A stretch of DNA of 64,000 bases from Pseudomonas fluorescens (GCF_005938625.1 NZ_VCNJ01000013.1:62001-126000), one strand, 5' to 3'. Shown: positions 30,808-39,578, counted from the first letter of the stretch. Numbers and translations are program-made. Notes: a model not told the origin generated them from the sequence alone.

Positions 30808-30850
30808 TTTTCACATAAAAAATATCCGGGAAATGCATTGGATATGCATT
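30802..30850. promoter_or_regulatory. Three ATGCATT sites between LysR and receptor genes
   Basis: ATGCATT occurs at 30802-30808 (over the LysR start codon), 30833-30839 and 30844-30850. The first two are 31 bases apart, like the sites near atsR. Autoregulation by LysR is plausible. Confidence 0.45.
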
Positions 30851-30972
30851 AGGTCGACTCCTTATAAAGGCAATCTCTTATGCAGTAAATATCTGTAAAT
30901 ACATAAATAAATAACTTAAAAGAATATGCAGTACTGAAGATGTCTGTGTGTTTTTTGACCAGGAGCCGCGCC

Positions 30973-33333
30973 ATGAGTCCGTTGAACCTTGCGTCACCCT
31001 TAACGCCACGACGGCTCAAACGTCTGCCTCTGGCCCTGTTGCTGGCAGGGAGCGCGAGCTGGACTCACGGCTACGCCGCCGAAGCCGAAACCCCGGCGCC
31101 AGTGCCGGCCGGCAAGCCTGCCGCCAACAGTTCGCAACTGGAAACCGTGACCGTCACCACCCGCCGCCGCGAAGAAAGTTCGCAAGATGTACCAACGCCA
31201 ATGAGCGTGGTCAGCGGTCAGAATCTGGAGACGCAGCGGGTCTACCGGATTCAGGATTTGCAGCAATTGGTGCCCAGCGTCAACGTCGCCTACATGCACG
31301 CACGCCAGTCCAGCGTGTCGATCCGTGGCCTCGGTAATAACCCGGCCAGCGATGGCCTGGAAGGCAGCGTTGGCCTGTACATCGACAACGTCTATCTGGG
31401 CCGACCAGGGATGGCGGTGTTTGACCTGATGGATATCGAACAGCTCGAAGTCTTGCGTGGGCCGCAGGGCACCCTGTTCGGCAAAAACACCACCGCCGGG
31501 GTGATCAACATCAGCACCCGCGCGCCAACCTTCACCCCTGAGCGCAGCATCGAAACCTCGGTCGGCGAGGACGGTTATTTCCAGACCAAGGGCACCATTT
31601 CCGGGCCGCTCAACGATCAACTGGCCGGACGGTTTTCGGCGTACCGCACGCGCAGTGACGGCGACATCAAAAACGAATACGACGGCCATGATTTGAATGG
31701 CGGCTCGCGCGAGGGCTTCCGCGCGCAGCTGCTGTTCAAGCCCAACGAAGATTTCAACCTGCGCTGGATCGGCGACTACAACGAAGAAGATTCCAGCGCC
31801 GGCACCCGCGTGTTGTACAACACCGGGCCGACCATCAACGGCGTCAACCTGTACCAGGCGCGCGCCAATGCCGCCGGCGCAACGCTGGTCAACGGCTCGC
31901 ACCGCAAGGTTAATCTGGACAACGATCAGCATGTCACCGTGCATCAGGGCGGCACCTCGGTGGAAGCTAACTGGACGCTGCCGAGCGACTTCACGCTGAC
32001 CTCGATCAGCTCCTATCGCTTCTGGAATTTCACCCCGCGCAACGACGACGGCCTCAACGTGCCGGCGAGCTACAACGCCGGGGTGTCGGTGGAAGATAAA
32101 CAGTACTCGCAGGAATTTCGCCTGGCCTCGCCCAAGGGTGAGTTCTTCGATTACGTGGTCGGTGCCTATTACTTCGGCTCGGATCTGGACAACAAATCCT
32201 TCGCCTATTACGGCCCCCAGGCCGATATCTGGAATGGCACGCCGGCCGGCGCACTGGCCAACGTCACCAGCGTCGGCAACGGCCATATCAAGACCGACAG
32301 TTTTGCGCTGTTTGCCCAAGGCACCTGGCACCTCAGCGAGCGGCTGGATTTCACCGCCGGGGTGCGCGGCACTTATGAAGAGAAATCCGCCTGGGTCACG
32401 CGCGATGCCCCGGTGGGTGGTGCAACGGTGACGGGAGCTGCAGCCACGGCGCGACGCGGTCGTGCCGGCGCTTACGATTCCGGCGACTTGAATCAGTACA
32501 GCTCCAGTCCCTCCGGGCTGCTCAATCTCAGTTACCGCATCACCGACGATGTGCTCGGCTACGCCACGTTGTCCCACGGCGAGAAATCCGGTGGGGTTAA
32601 CCTGGCCGTCGGTTCCGCGCCGGTGGCCGGCGCCGATTCGCTGCTGATCGGTACCGAGCGCGCCAACAACGCCGAACTCGGTTTCAAGAGCACGCTGTGG
32701 GACCACCGTCTGCAACTCAACGCCAACGTGTTCTGGACCCAAGTCAACGCTTACCAGACCAACGCCTACGACGCGGAAAATCGCGTGCAGTACCTGACCA
32801 ACGCCGGTTCCGTGCGTTCGCGCGGCGTTGAGTTCGAAAGCACGGTGATCCCGCTGCGCGGGCTGACCCTGAACATCAACGGCTCCTACAACGATGTCAG
32901 CTACCTCTCCTACAAAGATGCTCCGTGCCCGCCGGAAGTCAGTCAAGCGCCGGGTGCTCCAGCCTCGTGCGACCTCAGTGGGCATCAAGTGGTCGGCGCT
33001 TCGAAGTGGATTGGTAACGCCAACGGCGAATACAAATGGAATCTGGATAACGGCTTCGAACCTTACGTCACCGCGAGCTACGCATTCCGCTCGAAAGCGG
33101 TCGGTACGGTCGAGGATTCCGACTACGGGCAGATCCCGAGTTATGCCGTGGTCAACTTTTCCACCGGCCTGCGCGGCGACTTCAACCAAGGTCAGTGGGA
33201 CGTATCGCTGTGGCTGAAAAACGCCTTCGACAAAACCTACTACACGACCCTGTGGACGGGCGGCAACGGCGGCTATGAAGGCCTGCTCGGCACGCCGCGC
33301 ACCCTCGGCGTCACCGGTCGCTACGACTTCTGA
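30973..33333 (+). CDS. TonB-dependent outer-membrane receptor
   Basis: A 786-residue receptor. A signal peptide ends near HGYAAEAE, a TonB box-like ETVTVT follows, then the plug domain (SVSIRGLGNNPASDG, LEVLRGPQGTLFGKNTTAGVINI) and a beta barrel ending in aromatic F (GVTGRYDF). There is no N-terminal signalling domain, so no surface-signalling regulation is expected. It resembles receptors for non-siderophore substrates. The context with sulfatases, a sulfotransferase-like enzyme and tonB-exbBD suggests uptake of a sulfated compound. The start is the ATG behind AGGAG at 30961. Confidence 0.92.
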   Translation: MSPLNLASPLTPRRLKRLPLALLLAGSASWTHGYAAEAETPAPVPAGKPAANSSQLETVTVTTRRREESSQDVPTPMSVVSGQNLETQRVYRIQDLQQLVPSVNVAYMHARQSSVSIRGLGNNPASDGLEGSVGLYIDNVYLGRPGMAVFDLMDIEQLEVLRGPQGTLFGKNTTAGVINISTRAPTFTPERSIETSVGEDGYFQTKGTISGPLNDQLAGRFSAYRTRSDGDIKNEYDGHDLNGGSREGFRAQLLFKPNEDFNLRWIGDYNEEDSSAGTRVLYNTGPTINGVNLYQARANAAGATLVNGSHRKVNLDNDQHVTVHQGGTSVEANWTLPSDFTLTSISSYRFWNFTPRNDDGLNVPASYNAGVSVEDKQYSQEFRLASPKGEFFDYVVGAYYFGSDLDNKSFAYYGPQADIWNGTPAGALANVTSVGNGHIKTDSFALFAQGTWHLSERLDFTAGVRGTYEEKSAWVTRDAPVGGATVTGAAATARRGRAGAYDSGDLNQYSSSPSGLLNLSYRITDDVLGYATLSHGEKSGGVNLAVGSAPVAGADSLLIGTERANNAELGFKSTLWDHRLQLNANVFWTQVNAYQTNAYDAENRVQYLTNAGSVRSRGVEFESTVIPLRGLTLNINGSYNDVSYLSYKDAPCPPEVSQAPGAPASCDLSGHQVVGASKWIGNANGEYKWNLDNGFEPYVTASYAFRSKAVGTVEDSDYGQIPSYAVVNFSTGLRGDFNQGQWDVSLWLKNAFDKTYYTTLWTGGNGGYEGLLGTPRTLGVTGRYDF

Positions 33334-33356
33334 TTGGTCATTCAAGGAGCTGCATC

Positions 33357-34700
33357 ATGTTGCGTATCAAAACCGCTTTGCCGGTGTTGCTGTCCGGCGC
33401 AGTGCTCAGTGCCGGCGCCTTCGCCGCGCCGAGTGTCTACCCGACGGGTGTCACCCGTTATGATCCGAACAAGGCATTTAACCAGTACGTGATTTTCAGC
33501 GGTGCCGACAAACAGACGCATCTGATCGATATGAATGGCAATGAGGTGAAATCCTGGCCGCAGGCGGGTTTTCCCTCCGCGATCATCGATCCCAAACTGG
33601 TCGGTGGCGAGCGCGGCCATGTGCTGCTGCAACTGAGTGAAAAGGATCCCGGCAAACTCGGTTCAGCCGGCAACGGGCTGGGCAACCGGAGCGTCGGCGA
33701 ACTGGACTGGAATGGCAAAGTCGTCTGGCAGTGGGGCGACAAGGCGCCCGGTGGCGCGGCGCAGCAGCATCACGATCAACGCCGGTTGAGTAACGGAAAC
33801 ACCGTGGTCCTGGCGAACAAGGTGCACAAGGTCAAAGGCTTTAAAGTCCCCGAGGTGATCGACGATGCGATCTATGAAGTCAGCCCCGACGGCGCGGTGA
33901 AATGGCAGTGGCTGGCCTCGGAGCATCTCAATGAATTCGGCTTCACCGCCGAGCAGTTGAAGCTGGTCCGTGCCAGTGAAAATCCGGACTACCTGCATAT
34001 CAACAACCTCAGCCTGGTCGGGCCGAACAAGTGGTTTGATGCCGGTGACAAACGCTTCAATCCGGACAACCTGTTGATCGATTCACGCAACGCCAACTTT
34101 ATCGCAATCATCGACAAGAGCAGCGGCAAAGTGGTCTGGCGTCTTGGTCCGAATCTGCCGCTGATCAACCCGAAGACTGCACAGAAACTACCGCGTCCGG
34201 TGGATCAGTTTGTCGGCCAGCATGATGCGCACATCATTCCGGCCGGATTGCCCGGTGCCGGTAACGTGCTGGTGTTCGATAACCAGGGTTCGGCGGGTTA
34301 TCCGAACGTCACCCTTGGGCTGATTTCCGGTTCGCGGGTGTTGGAAATCGACCCGGTGAAAAACGAAATCGTCTGGCAGTACAGCGCGGCGAATTCGAAG
34401 CAGCCGGGGTGGGCGTTCTACAGCTCGTTTATCAGCAGTGCGCGGCGTTTGCCCAATGGCAACACGTTGATCGATGAAGGAATGAACGGGCGGTTTTTCC
34501 AGGTGACGGCCAATGGTGAAAACGTCTGGGAGTACGTCAGCCCGTATCTCGGCAAAGCGCCGGGCAGCGACGCGATCAGCAACTGGGTGTATCGGGCGTT
34601 GCCTGTAAGTTATGACTGGGTGCCAACGGGTACGCCGCGCTCCGAGACAGCGGTTAACGCACCGGTGGTCGGCGTGCAGCAAACCAATGCCAGTCGTTAG
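33357..34700 (+). CDS. Arylsulfotransferase-like exported protein
   Basis: A 447-residue protein with a signal peptide (cleavage near GAFAAPSV), so periplasmic. It has the arylsulfotransferase (ASST) family layout: repeated LDWNGKVVWQW and VSPDGAVKWQW blades, the QQHHDQRRLSNGNTVVLANK segment, GQHDAHIIPAG with a candidate catalytic His, and RRLPNGNTLIDEG. ASSTs transfer sulfate between phenols without PAPS through a sulfo-histidine. It starts 23 bases after the receptor stop behind AAGGAG, so the two are one operon. It could desulfate or swap sulfate on the imported ligand. Exact activity is uncertain. Confidence 0.82.
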   Translation: MLRIKTALPVLLSGAVLSAGAFAAPSVYPTGVTRYDPNKAFNQYVIFSGADKQTHLIDMNGNEVKSWPQAGFPSAIIDPKLVGGERGHVLLQLSEKDPGKLGSAGNGLGNRSVGELDWNGKVVWQWGDKAPGGAAQQHHDQRRLSNGNTVVLANKVHKVKGFKVPEVIDDAIYEVSPDGAVKWQWLASEHLNEFGFTAEQLKLVRASENPDYLHINNLSLVGPNKWFDAGDKRFNPDNLLIDSRNANFIAIIDKSSGKVVWRLGPNLPLINPKTAQKLPRPVDQFVGQHDAHIIPAGLPGAGNVLVFDNQGSAGYPNVTLGLISGSRVLEIDPVKNEIVWQYSAANSKQPGWAFYSSFISSARRLPNGNTLIDEGMNGRFFQVTANGENVWEYVSPYLGKAPGSDAISNWVYRALPVSYDWVPTGTPRSETAVNAPVVGVQQTNASR

Positions 34701-34889
34701 TTGAATTGGAATTAATGTTCGAATAAATGGCGATAAGTTATGAGTCGGATGAACAGTGCTTATTGCAAATTAGTTAGTAAGCCACATGGACAATAATTGA
34801 ATGTCCAACCATCCTGACTGTCGTGAGTTCCCAGGAGGAAACTTGCTCTCATCGGAAGACACTTATCCAACGATAAAGGAAATCTCGTT

Positions 34890-35216
34890 ATGTCGAGCAT
34901 TAATGGCAATTATGTAAACGCTAACGCTGGCGCCAAACTGACGATTACCGATGGCAACGATTCCAACGGCACCTTCAGCGGCAAATTCAGCCAGAACGGC
35001 GTGAATTACGACATCGCTTACGGTCACTACCATTTCCAGAACAGCACCGGGCAGCCTACGATCATCACGTTCACGGCGTTGAATGATGGCACTGGCTATC
35101 AGTCCTGGACATTGTTCTCGCCGGATCACAATTACTCGAAAGTTCGTGCGGTTGGCTCGCGCACCAACTTTGATGGTGATGTTGTTGGCGTGGCAGGTGA
35201 GTTCGTCAAGCAATAA
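34890..35216 (+). CDS. Small beta-rich protein, possible avidin-like fold
   Basis: A 108-residue protein without signal peptide or cysteine. It opens with INGNYVNANAGAKLTI, continues with GTFSGKF, YGHYHF and GYQSWTLF, and ends in DVVGVAGEF. The strand pattern, N-terminal G-x-Y-x-N-x-x-G, and Gly/Asn-rich turns recall avidin/streptavidin barrels, but similarity is too weak to be sure. Only one Trp is present, while avidins use three or four to hold biotin, so biotin binding is doubtful. It has an AAGGAA site and its own terminator, indicating a separately expressed short mRNA. Role unknown. Confidence 0.75.
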   Translation: MSSINGNYVNANAGAKLTITDGNDSNGTFSGKFSQNGVNYDIAYGHYHFQNSTGQPTIITFTALNDGTGYQSWTLFSPDHNYSKVRAVGSRTNFDGDVVGVAGEFVKQ

Positions 35217-35224
35217 AAGATGAT

Positions 35225-35262
35225 AAAAAAGGCCGGTGCACGAAAGTGTTCCGGCCTTTTTT
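35225..35262 (+). terminator. Rho-independent terminator after the 108-residue gene
   Basis: AAAAAAGGCCGG and CCGGCCTTTTTT form a 12-bp stem around a 14-base loop, beginning eight bases after the stop. The A and T runs allow function in both directions. Confidence 0.93.
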
Positions 35263-35592
35263 GTTATTTCTGAAAAATAATAACCAACTATCTACTTGGT
35301 GTTAGTTGCCCCGCCAAACCGGGTAAGCCAAATTCGATGCGTTGAATGAATACTTTCAATGCCTGAAAAGCATGCGCTTTTTCACGCATCGCTGCAGCCC
35401 GCATGGTACGTGGCTTTGGCGGAATTGATCAATTTTCATATTCCATAAAGGCCTATGCATAACGTTAAAGATTACTTTCGGAGATAAGCGTCAAGCCCAA
35501 TGATTCACCCATCGATCCGCCGTGGGGGATTCAACAAACGGTCGATCGGCAGTTTTTGTAGAGAACGCAAAAAGACCGCAGGGAGTGAATCA
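35263..35592. other. Intergenic region before tonB
   Basis: 330 bases between a terminator and the tonB start. It holds an imperfect CAACTA...TAGTTG dyad near 35283 and AT-rich DNA around 35440-35480 that probably contains the tonB promoter. An upstream in-frame ATG at 35500 exists but has no ribosome site. No other gene was seen. Confidence 0.6.
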
Positions 35593-36402
35593 ATGGGCAA
35601 TGTCCAGACCGCCGCCAGCGCAGAGGAATTGCTGTGGCGTCAGACGCCGGGTGGCGAATTGGTCGATCTTGGCCGGCCGCATCGTGTGCCGTTGGGGCAG
35701 TTGCGTTTGCAGCGTGCGCCCAAAGGCATTCTGAGTCGGCGCGAAACAATTCTGCTCGGCGTGCTCGCGTTGGTGGTGCACGGCGCGGTGATCTACTGGA
35801 TCAGCCAGAAACCGACGCCAGTGCTACCGATCGTGCCGCCGGAAATTCCGCCGATGACTATCGAGTTCTCGCGCCCGGCACCGCCAGCACCACCGGTTGT
35901 CGAGCCGCCACCACCTGCGCCAGTGGTTGAACCACCACCGCCAGTGGAAGACGAACTGGCGGTAAAACCACCGCCGCCCAAACCGGTTCCGAAACCCAAA
36001 CCGGTGGTTAAACAGGCACCCAAACCAGCACCGAAAGCCGTCGAGCAGCCACCAGCGCCGCCACAACCGGCCGCCCCGGTTGCGGCGCCAGCGCCACCTG
36101 CGCCGCCCGCGCCGGCACCGGTAACCCCGGCATCAGCGAATGCCGCTTACCTGAAAAACCCGGCACCGGAATACCCGTCACTGGCTCAGCGTCGCGGTTG
36201 GGAAGGCACGGTGTTGCTGCGCGTGCATGTGTTGGCCAGCGGCAAACCGGGCGAGATCCAGATAGCAAAAAGCAGCGGCCGGCAGCAGCTCGACGACGCG
36301 GCGCTGAACGCCGTGAAGCGTTGGAGTTTCGTCCCGGCCAAGCAGGGTGATGTCGCCCAGGACGGCTGGGTCAGCGTGCCCATCGATTTCAAGATTCATT
36401 AA
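35593..36402 (+). CDS. tonB: TonB energy-transducing protein
   Basis: A 269-residue inner-membrane-anchored protein. One membrane helix (about residues 52-70) is followed by a long Pro/Glu-Pro/Lys linker rich in PPP, KPK and PAPP units that spans the periplasm. The C-terminal TonB domain has YPSLAQRRGWEGTVLLRVHV and ends GWVSVPIDFKIH. It energises outer-membrane receptors, here most likely the one at 30973. A 50-residue cytoplasmic N-terminus before the helix is longer than in E. coli TonB. The start ATG follows GGGAG. exbB and exbD follow directly. Confidence 0.94.
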   Translation: MGNVQTAASAEELLWRQTPGGELVDLGRPHRVPLGQLRLQRAPKGILSRRETILLGVLALVVHGAVIYWISQKPTPVLPIVPPEIPPMTIEFSRPAPPAPPVVEPPPPAPVVEPPPPVEDELAVKPPPPKPVPKPKPVVKQAPKPAPKAVEQPPAPPQPAAPVAAPAPPAPPAPAPVTPASANAAYLKNPAPEYPSLAQRRGWEGTVLLRVHVLASGKPGEIQIAKSSGRQQLDDAALNAVKRWSFVPAKQGDVAQDGWVSVPIDFKIH

Positions 36403-36446
36403 ACCGAAACCAAATTCGCGCGAAACGTTTACACGAGGGAATCATC

Positions 36447-37172
36447 ATGACGTTACTGGCATCTCCACTGGAATCCATCGAAAGCGCGGTGATCTGGCTG
36501 CTGGTGGTTTTTTCCGTCGCCACCTGGGGTCTGGCATTGCTCAAGGCTGTGCAGTTCGGACGCCTGAAGGCACAGGATCGGCGTTTTCATAAACGTTTCT
36601 GGGCGGCGTCGAGTCTCGACTCCGCCGCTGAATTGAGCGAAACCCAACCCGGCGCCGCAGCGCGGGTGGCCCAGGCCGGATACGCGGCGATTCAGGTGGG
36701 CGAGGCGCCTCAGGCAAATGATTTGAGCCAGGCGATCAACCATCAGGATCGACTCGAGCGCGCTTTGCGCCAGCAGATCGTCCGCGAACGGCGTTCGCTG
36801 GAAACCGGTCTGGCCGTGGTCGCGAGTATTGGCAGTACGTCGCCGTTCATTGGTTTGTTCGGCACAGTGTGGGGAATCATGGAAGCGTTGAAAGGCATCA
36901 GCGCGGCCGGTTCGGCGAGCCTGGAAACGGTGGCCGGTCCGATCGGTGCAGCGCTGGTTGCGACGGGTGTAGGTATCGCCGTCGCGGTGCCGGCGGTGCT
37001 GGTTTACAACTACTTTTTGCGTCGTCTGAAACTGACTGCGGCGGATCTGGATGACTTCGCCCACGACTTCTACAGCCTGGCGCAAAAGAGTGCGTTCCGC
37101 GTGTTGATCCACCCGACGGCGCACAAGGTTGCAGCCTCGGGCAATGCGGCAAAAGTGAAGGAGGCGTCCTGA
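36447..37172 (+). CDS. exbB: ExbB proton-channel subunit
   Basis: A 241-residue MotA/TolQ/ExbB-family protein with three membrane helices (near residues 14-32, 128-150 and 165-190). The family segment SIGSTSPFIGLFGTVWGIMEALKGI is present, as is VAGPIGAALVATGVGIAVAVPAVLVYNYF. With ExbD it forms the proton-driven motor for TonB. One base separates its stop from exbD, so they are translated together. TolQ is excluded by the tonB context. Confidence 0.94.
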   Translation: MTLLASPLESIESAVIWLLVVFSVATWGLALLKAVQFGRLKAQDRRFHKRFWAASSLDSAAELSETQPGAAARVAQAGYAAIQVGEAPQANDLSQAINHQDRLERALRQQIVRERRSLETGLAVVASIGSTSPFIGLFGTVWGIMEALKGISAAGSASLETVAGPIGAALVATGVGIAVAVPAVLVYNYFLRRLKLTAADLDDFAHDFYSLAQKSAFRVLIHPTAHKVAASGNAAKVKEAS

Positions 37173-37173
37173 T

Positions 37174-37575
37174 ATGGCCTTCTCCACGCAAGACAGTGAC
37201 GAGGTACTCAGCGAGATCAACGTAACGCCGCTGGTGGACGTGATGCTGGTGCTGCTGGTGGTGTTTATCGTCACCGCGCCGCTGCTGACCAACGCGATCC
37301 CGATCAACCTGCCAAAGACCGAAGCGGTGGCGCCGGTCGAGCAGAAGGATCCGCTGGTGGTGAGCATCGATGGTGCCGGCAAACTGTTTATCAATAAGGA
37401 CGAGATTCAGCCGGACTTGCTGGAATTCAACCTAAAGTCGGCCAAGGCCAAGGACCCGGAAGTGCGCGTGCAATTGCAGGCGGATGACGGGGTGAACTAC
37501 GGCGAAGTGGCGCGGGCGATGGCTTCGATTGAACGGGCGGGGATTACCAAGTTGTCGGTGATTACTGCGCGGTAA
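37174..37575 (+). CDS. exbD: ExbD motor subunit
   Basis: A 133-residue single-helix protein. The membrane segment contains the proton-carrying Asp in INVTPLVDVMLVLLVVF, and the periplasmic domain follows (DGVNYGEVARAMASIERAGITKLSVIT). It completes the tonB-exbB-exbD set. A terminator follows within 20 bases. Confidence 0.94.
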   Translation: MAFSTQDSDEVLSEINVTPLVDVMLVLLVVFIVTAPLLTNAIPINLPKTEAVAPVEQKDPLVVSIDGAGKLFINKDEIQPDLLEFNLKSAKAKDPEVRVQLQADDGVNYGEVARAMASIERAGITKLSVITAR

Positions 37576-37593
37576 CAGGATTTACGTTTTTCC

Positions 37594-37629
37594 GGGGCCG
37601 TCTCCTTGGCAGGGTGCGGCCCTTTTTTT
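37594..37629 (+). terminator. Terminator after exbD
   Basis: GGGCCG and CGGCCC arms around a 16-base loop, followed by seven T. Ends the tonB-exbBD mRNA. Confidence 0.85.
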
Positions 37630-37650
37630 ATTTCTGGCATTAAAAGCAGA

Positions 37651-37826
37651 ACCCTCACCCTAGCCCTCCCGAAACGTCGGACCGCCCATAGGGAGAGGGG
37701 ACTGACCGAGGTGATTGTTCGAGGTACGCAGACCTGAGATTTCGAGCCGAACTCAAGATTTGAACAGCATGAAGATCGGCTCCCTTCCCCCTCGCCCCCT
37801 TGGGGGAGAGGGCTGGGGTGAGGGGG
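37651..37826. repeat. 180-bp interspersed repeat, copy 3 (diverged)
   Basis: Same CCCTCACCCTAGCCCTCCC and GGGCTGGGGTGAGGG ends, but the left hairpin carries an enlarged loop (GAAACGTCGGACCGCCCATA) and the core is more diverged than in the other copies. Confidence 0.82.
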
Positions 37827-37884
37827 AAAGGATCTAAAGTCATACACAATACTCATATTCAATTCAGGTCTTAATAAATAGCTT

Positions 37885-37892
37885 CTTATTCC
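37885..37892 (+). promoter_or_regulatory. CTTATTCC motif before the alpha/beta hydrolase
   Basis: Context GCTTCTTATTCCTTAACGAA, very similar to the site at 26845. AT-rich DNA with TATAAAT follows, a likely promoter region. Confidence 0.42.
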
Positions 37893-37956
37893 TTAACGAA
37901 TATAAATCCCCTCCCTATACTCGTTCAGGAACAGACACGACGCAGGAGAGCTCCCC

Positions 37957-38538
37957 ATGCGCAACGAATCAATCCGCTACCTGATTGTGCCGGGCTGGCA
38001 AGGATCGCCAGAAGATCATTGGCAAAGCCATTGGCAGAACAGCCTGCCGAACAGTGCGCGGGTCGAACAGGCCGATTGGCTGACGCCGCGTCGTGAAGAC
38101 TGGGTCGCGGCATTGGCCGAGGCGATTGCTGCCGACAGCACGCCCGTTATCCTTATTGCCCATAGCCTCGGCTGTGTCACGGTTGCCCATTGGGCGGCCA
38201 CGGCGCCGCTGCAATACCTGCGTCAGGTTCGCGGTGCCTTGCTGGTCGCGCCGGCGGATGTCGAGCGCCCGGCCTGCGCGCCGGCGCTGCGTAACTTCGC
38301 ACCGATTCCTACCGATCTGCTGCCATTTCCAAGCCAGGTGGTCAGCTCCGATAACGACGCTGCCGTCAGTGCGCCGCGCGCGCTGGAGCTGGCGCGCAAC
38401 TGGGGCGCCGAGGCTGGGATTCTCGCCGGTGCCGGGCACATCAACGTCAAGTCCGGGCATCAGCGTTGGGAGCAGGGTTTTGCTTATCTCTATCGCCTGC
38501 AAAACCGCATGGAACACCACGCTCGCCGTCGCGCCTGA
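37957..38538 (+). CDS. RBBP9/YdeN-type alpha/beta serine hydrolase
   Basis: A 193-residue cytoplasmic hydrolase. VPGWQGSPEDHWQSHW opens the fold, the nucleophile elbow is AHSLGC with the catalytic Ser, an Asp lies in SSDNDAAV and the His in GAGHINVKSG. Substrates of this family are mostly unknown. AGGAG precedes the start. It is followed after 53 bases by the SfnR-like gene, in line, so the two may be co-expressed, and a sulfur-starvation type motif precedes it. The name describes the fold only. Confidence 0.85.
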   Translation: MRNESIRYLIVPGWQGSPEDHWQSHWQNSLPNSARVEQADWLTPRREDWVAALAEAIAADSTPVILIAHSLGCVTVAHWAATAPLQYLRQVRGALLVAPADVERPACAPALRNFAPIPTDLLPFPSQVVSSDNDAAVSAPRALELARNWGAEAGILAGAGHINVKSGHQRWEQGFAYLYRLQNRMEHHARRRA

Positions 38539-38591
38539 TTTTTTATCTTTCAACGCCCCCGTCTCCCGGCGGTTTTGGGCGGGAGTCTGCC

Positions 38592-39524
38592 ATGAGTTTC
38601 GAAACATTCGGTCAGCCGTTGCTGACCTTTCCCGACGCTGAAAAAAGCCCCCTGAGCATTCGCGCTAAAGCGCTGGTGTTTGTCGACCCGCGCTCGCGTC
38701 AGTTGCGCGAAGAACTGGAGCAATTGGCGCCGCGTTCGACCTCGGTATTGATCCGTGGCGAGACCGGCACGGGTAAAGAATTGCTCGCCCGGCACATCCA
38801 TCGCGCCAGTGACCGCAGCGGGCTGTTCGTTTCGGTCAATTGCGGCGCGATCAGTCCGACTTACGCCGATGCCGAACTGTTCGGCTACGCCGCCGGCAGT
38901 TACAGCGGCTCGGCCAGCAGCCGTGCAGGCTGGTTCGGTTCGGCCAATGGCGGCACCTTGTATCTGGATGAAATCGGCGACTTGCCGCTGCCGATCCAGA
39001 TCAAATTGCTTGCCGCGTTGGAGAACCACGAAGTCACCCGTGTCGGTGCGCATCAGCCGAGTCCGGTGGATGTGCGCCTGGTGGCCGCGACCAGCATCGA
39101 TCTGGCGCAAGCAGTAGACGCCGGAAAATTCCACGAGCGGCTTTATCACTACCTCAGCGAAGGTCATCTCGAGTTGCCGGCGTTGCGCGCGCGTATCGGC
39201 GATATCCTCTCGCTGGCCGAGTACTTCCTTGGCATCTATAGCCAGCGCCTCGACCTGCCCGTGCCGCTGATCAGCGAAGCAGCGCAACACGTGCTTGAAC
39301 AACACAGTTGGCCAGGCAACACCCGCGAGCTGGAAAACGTCATTCACTTTGCCTTGCTGGTGAGTACTGGCGACGAGATTCTGCCGGAGCACCTGAACTT
39401 GCCCGAGGTGTCTGCGCCGCAGCTTCAGATCGAACGGCTGGTTGCACAAATCAACATCGGCGGTAGCGTTGATGAGCGTAAGGCATTGAAAGATTTGCTG
39501 ATTCGTTTGGGTGAGGCGTTGTAA
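38592..39524 (+). CDS. SfnR-like sigma-54-type AAA+ protein without HTH
   Basis: A 310-residue AAA+ protein of the NtrC/SfnR family. Walker A GETGTGKE is at 56-63 and Walker B LYLDEIGD at 123-130, followed by sensor segments and the late motif SWPGNTRELENVIHFALL. Two key parts deviate. The sigma-54 contact loop GAFTGA is replaced by GSYSGS (102-107), and the protein ends about 30 residues after the AAA+ core without the Fis-type helix-turn-helix found in SfnR. It may act through another DNA-bound activator, or modulate it. The ATG start behind GGGAG is preferred over upstream alternatives. Confidence 0.85.
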   Translation: MSFETFGQPLLTFPDAEKSPLSIRAKALVFVDPRSRQLREELEQLAPRSTSVLIRGETGTGKELLARHIHRASDRSGLFVSVNCGAISPTYADAELFGYAAGSYSGSASSRAGWFGSANGGTLYLDEIGDLPLPIQIKLLAALENHEVTRVGAHQPSPVDVRLVAATSIDLAQAVDAGKFHERLYHYLSEGHLELPALRARIGDILSLAEYFLGIYSQRLDLPVPLISEAAQHVLEQHSWPGNTRELENVIHFALLVSTGDEILPEHLNLPEVSAPQLQIERLVAQINIGGSVDERKALKDLLIRLGEAL

Positions 39525-39578
39525 CCGTTTCGTTCAACATGAACAAAATGGAATATGAAGCTGAATAAACGTTATTGT

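Noticed and set aside
34843..34914. TTG-initiated frame behind a strong AGGAGG site before the 108-residue gene
   Set aside because: It overlaps the ATG of the real gene, uses a rare start and has no protein-like composition. The AGGAGG may be chance.
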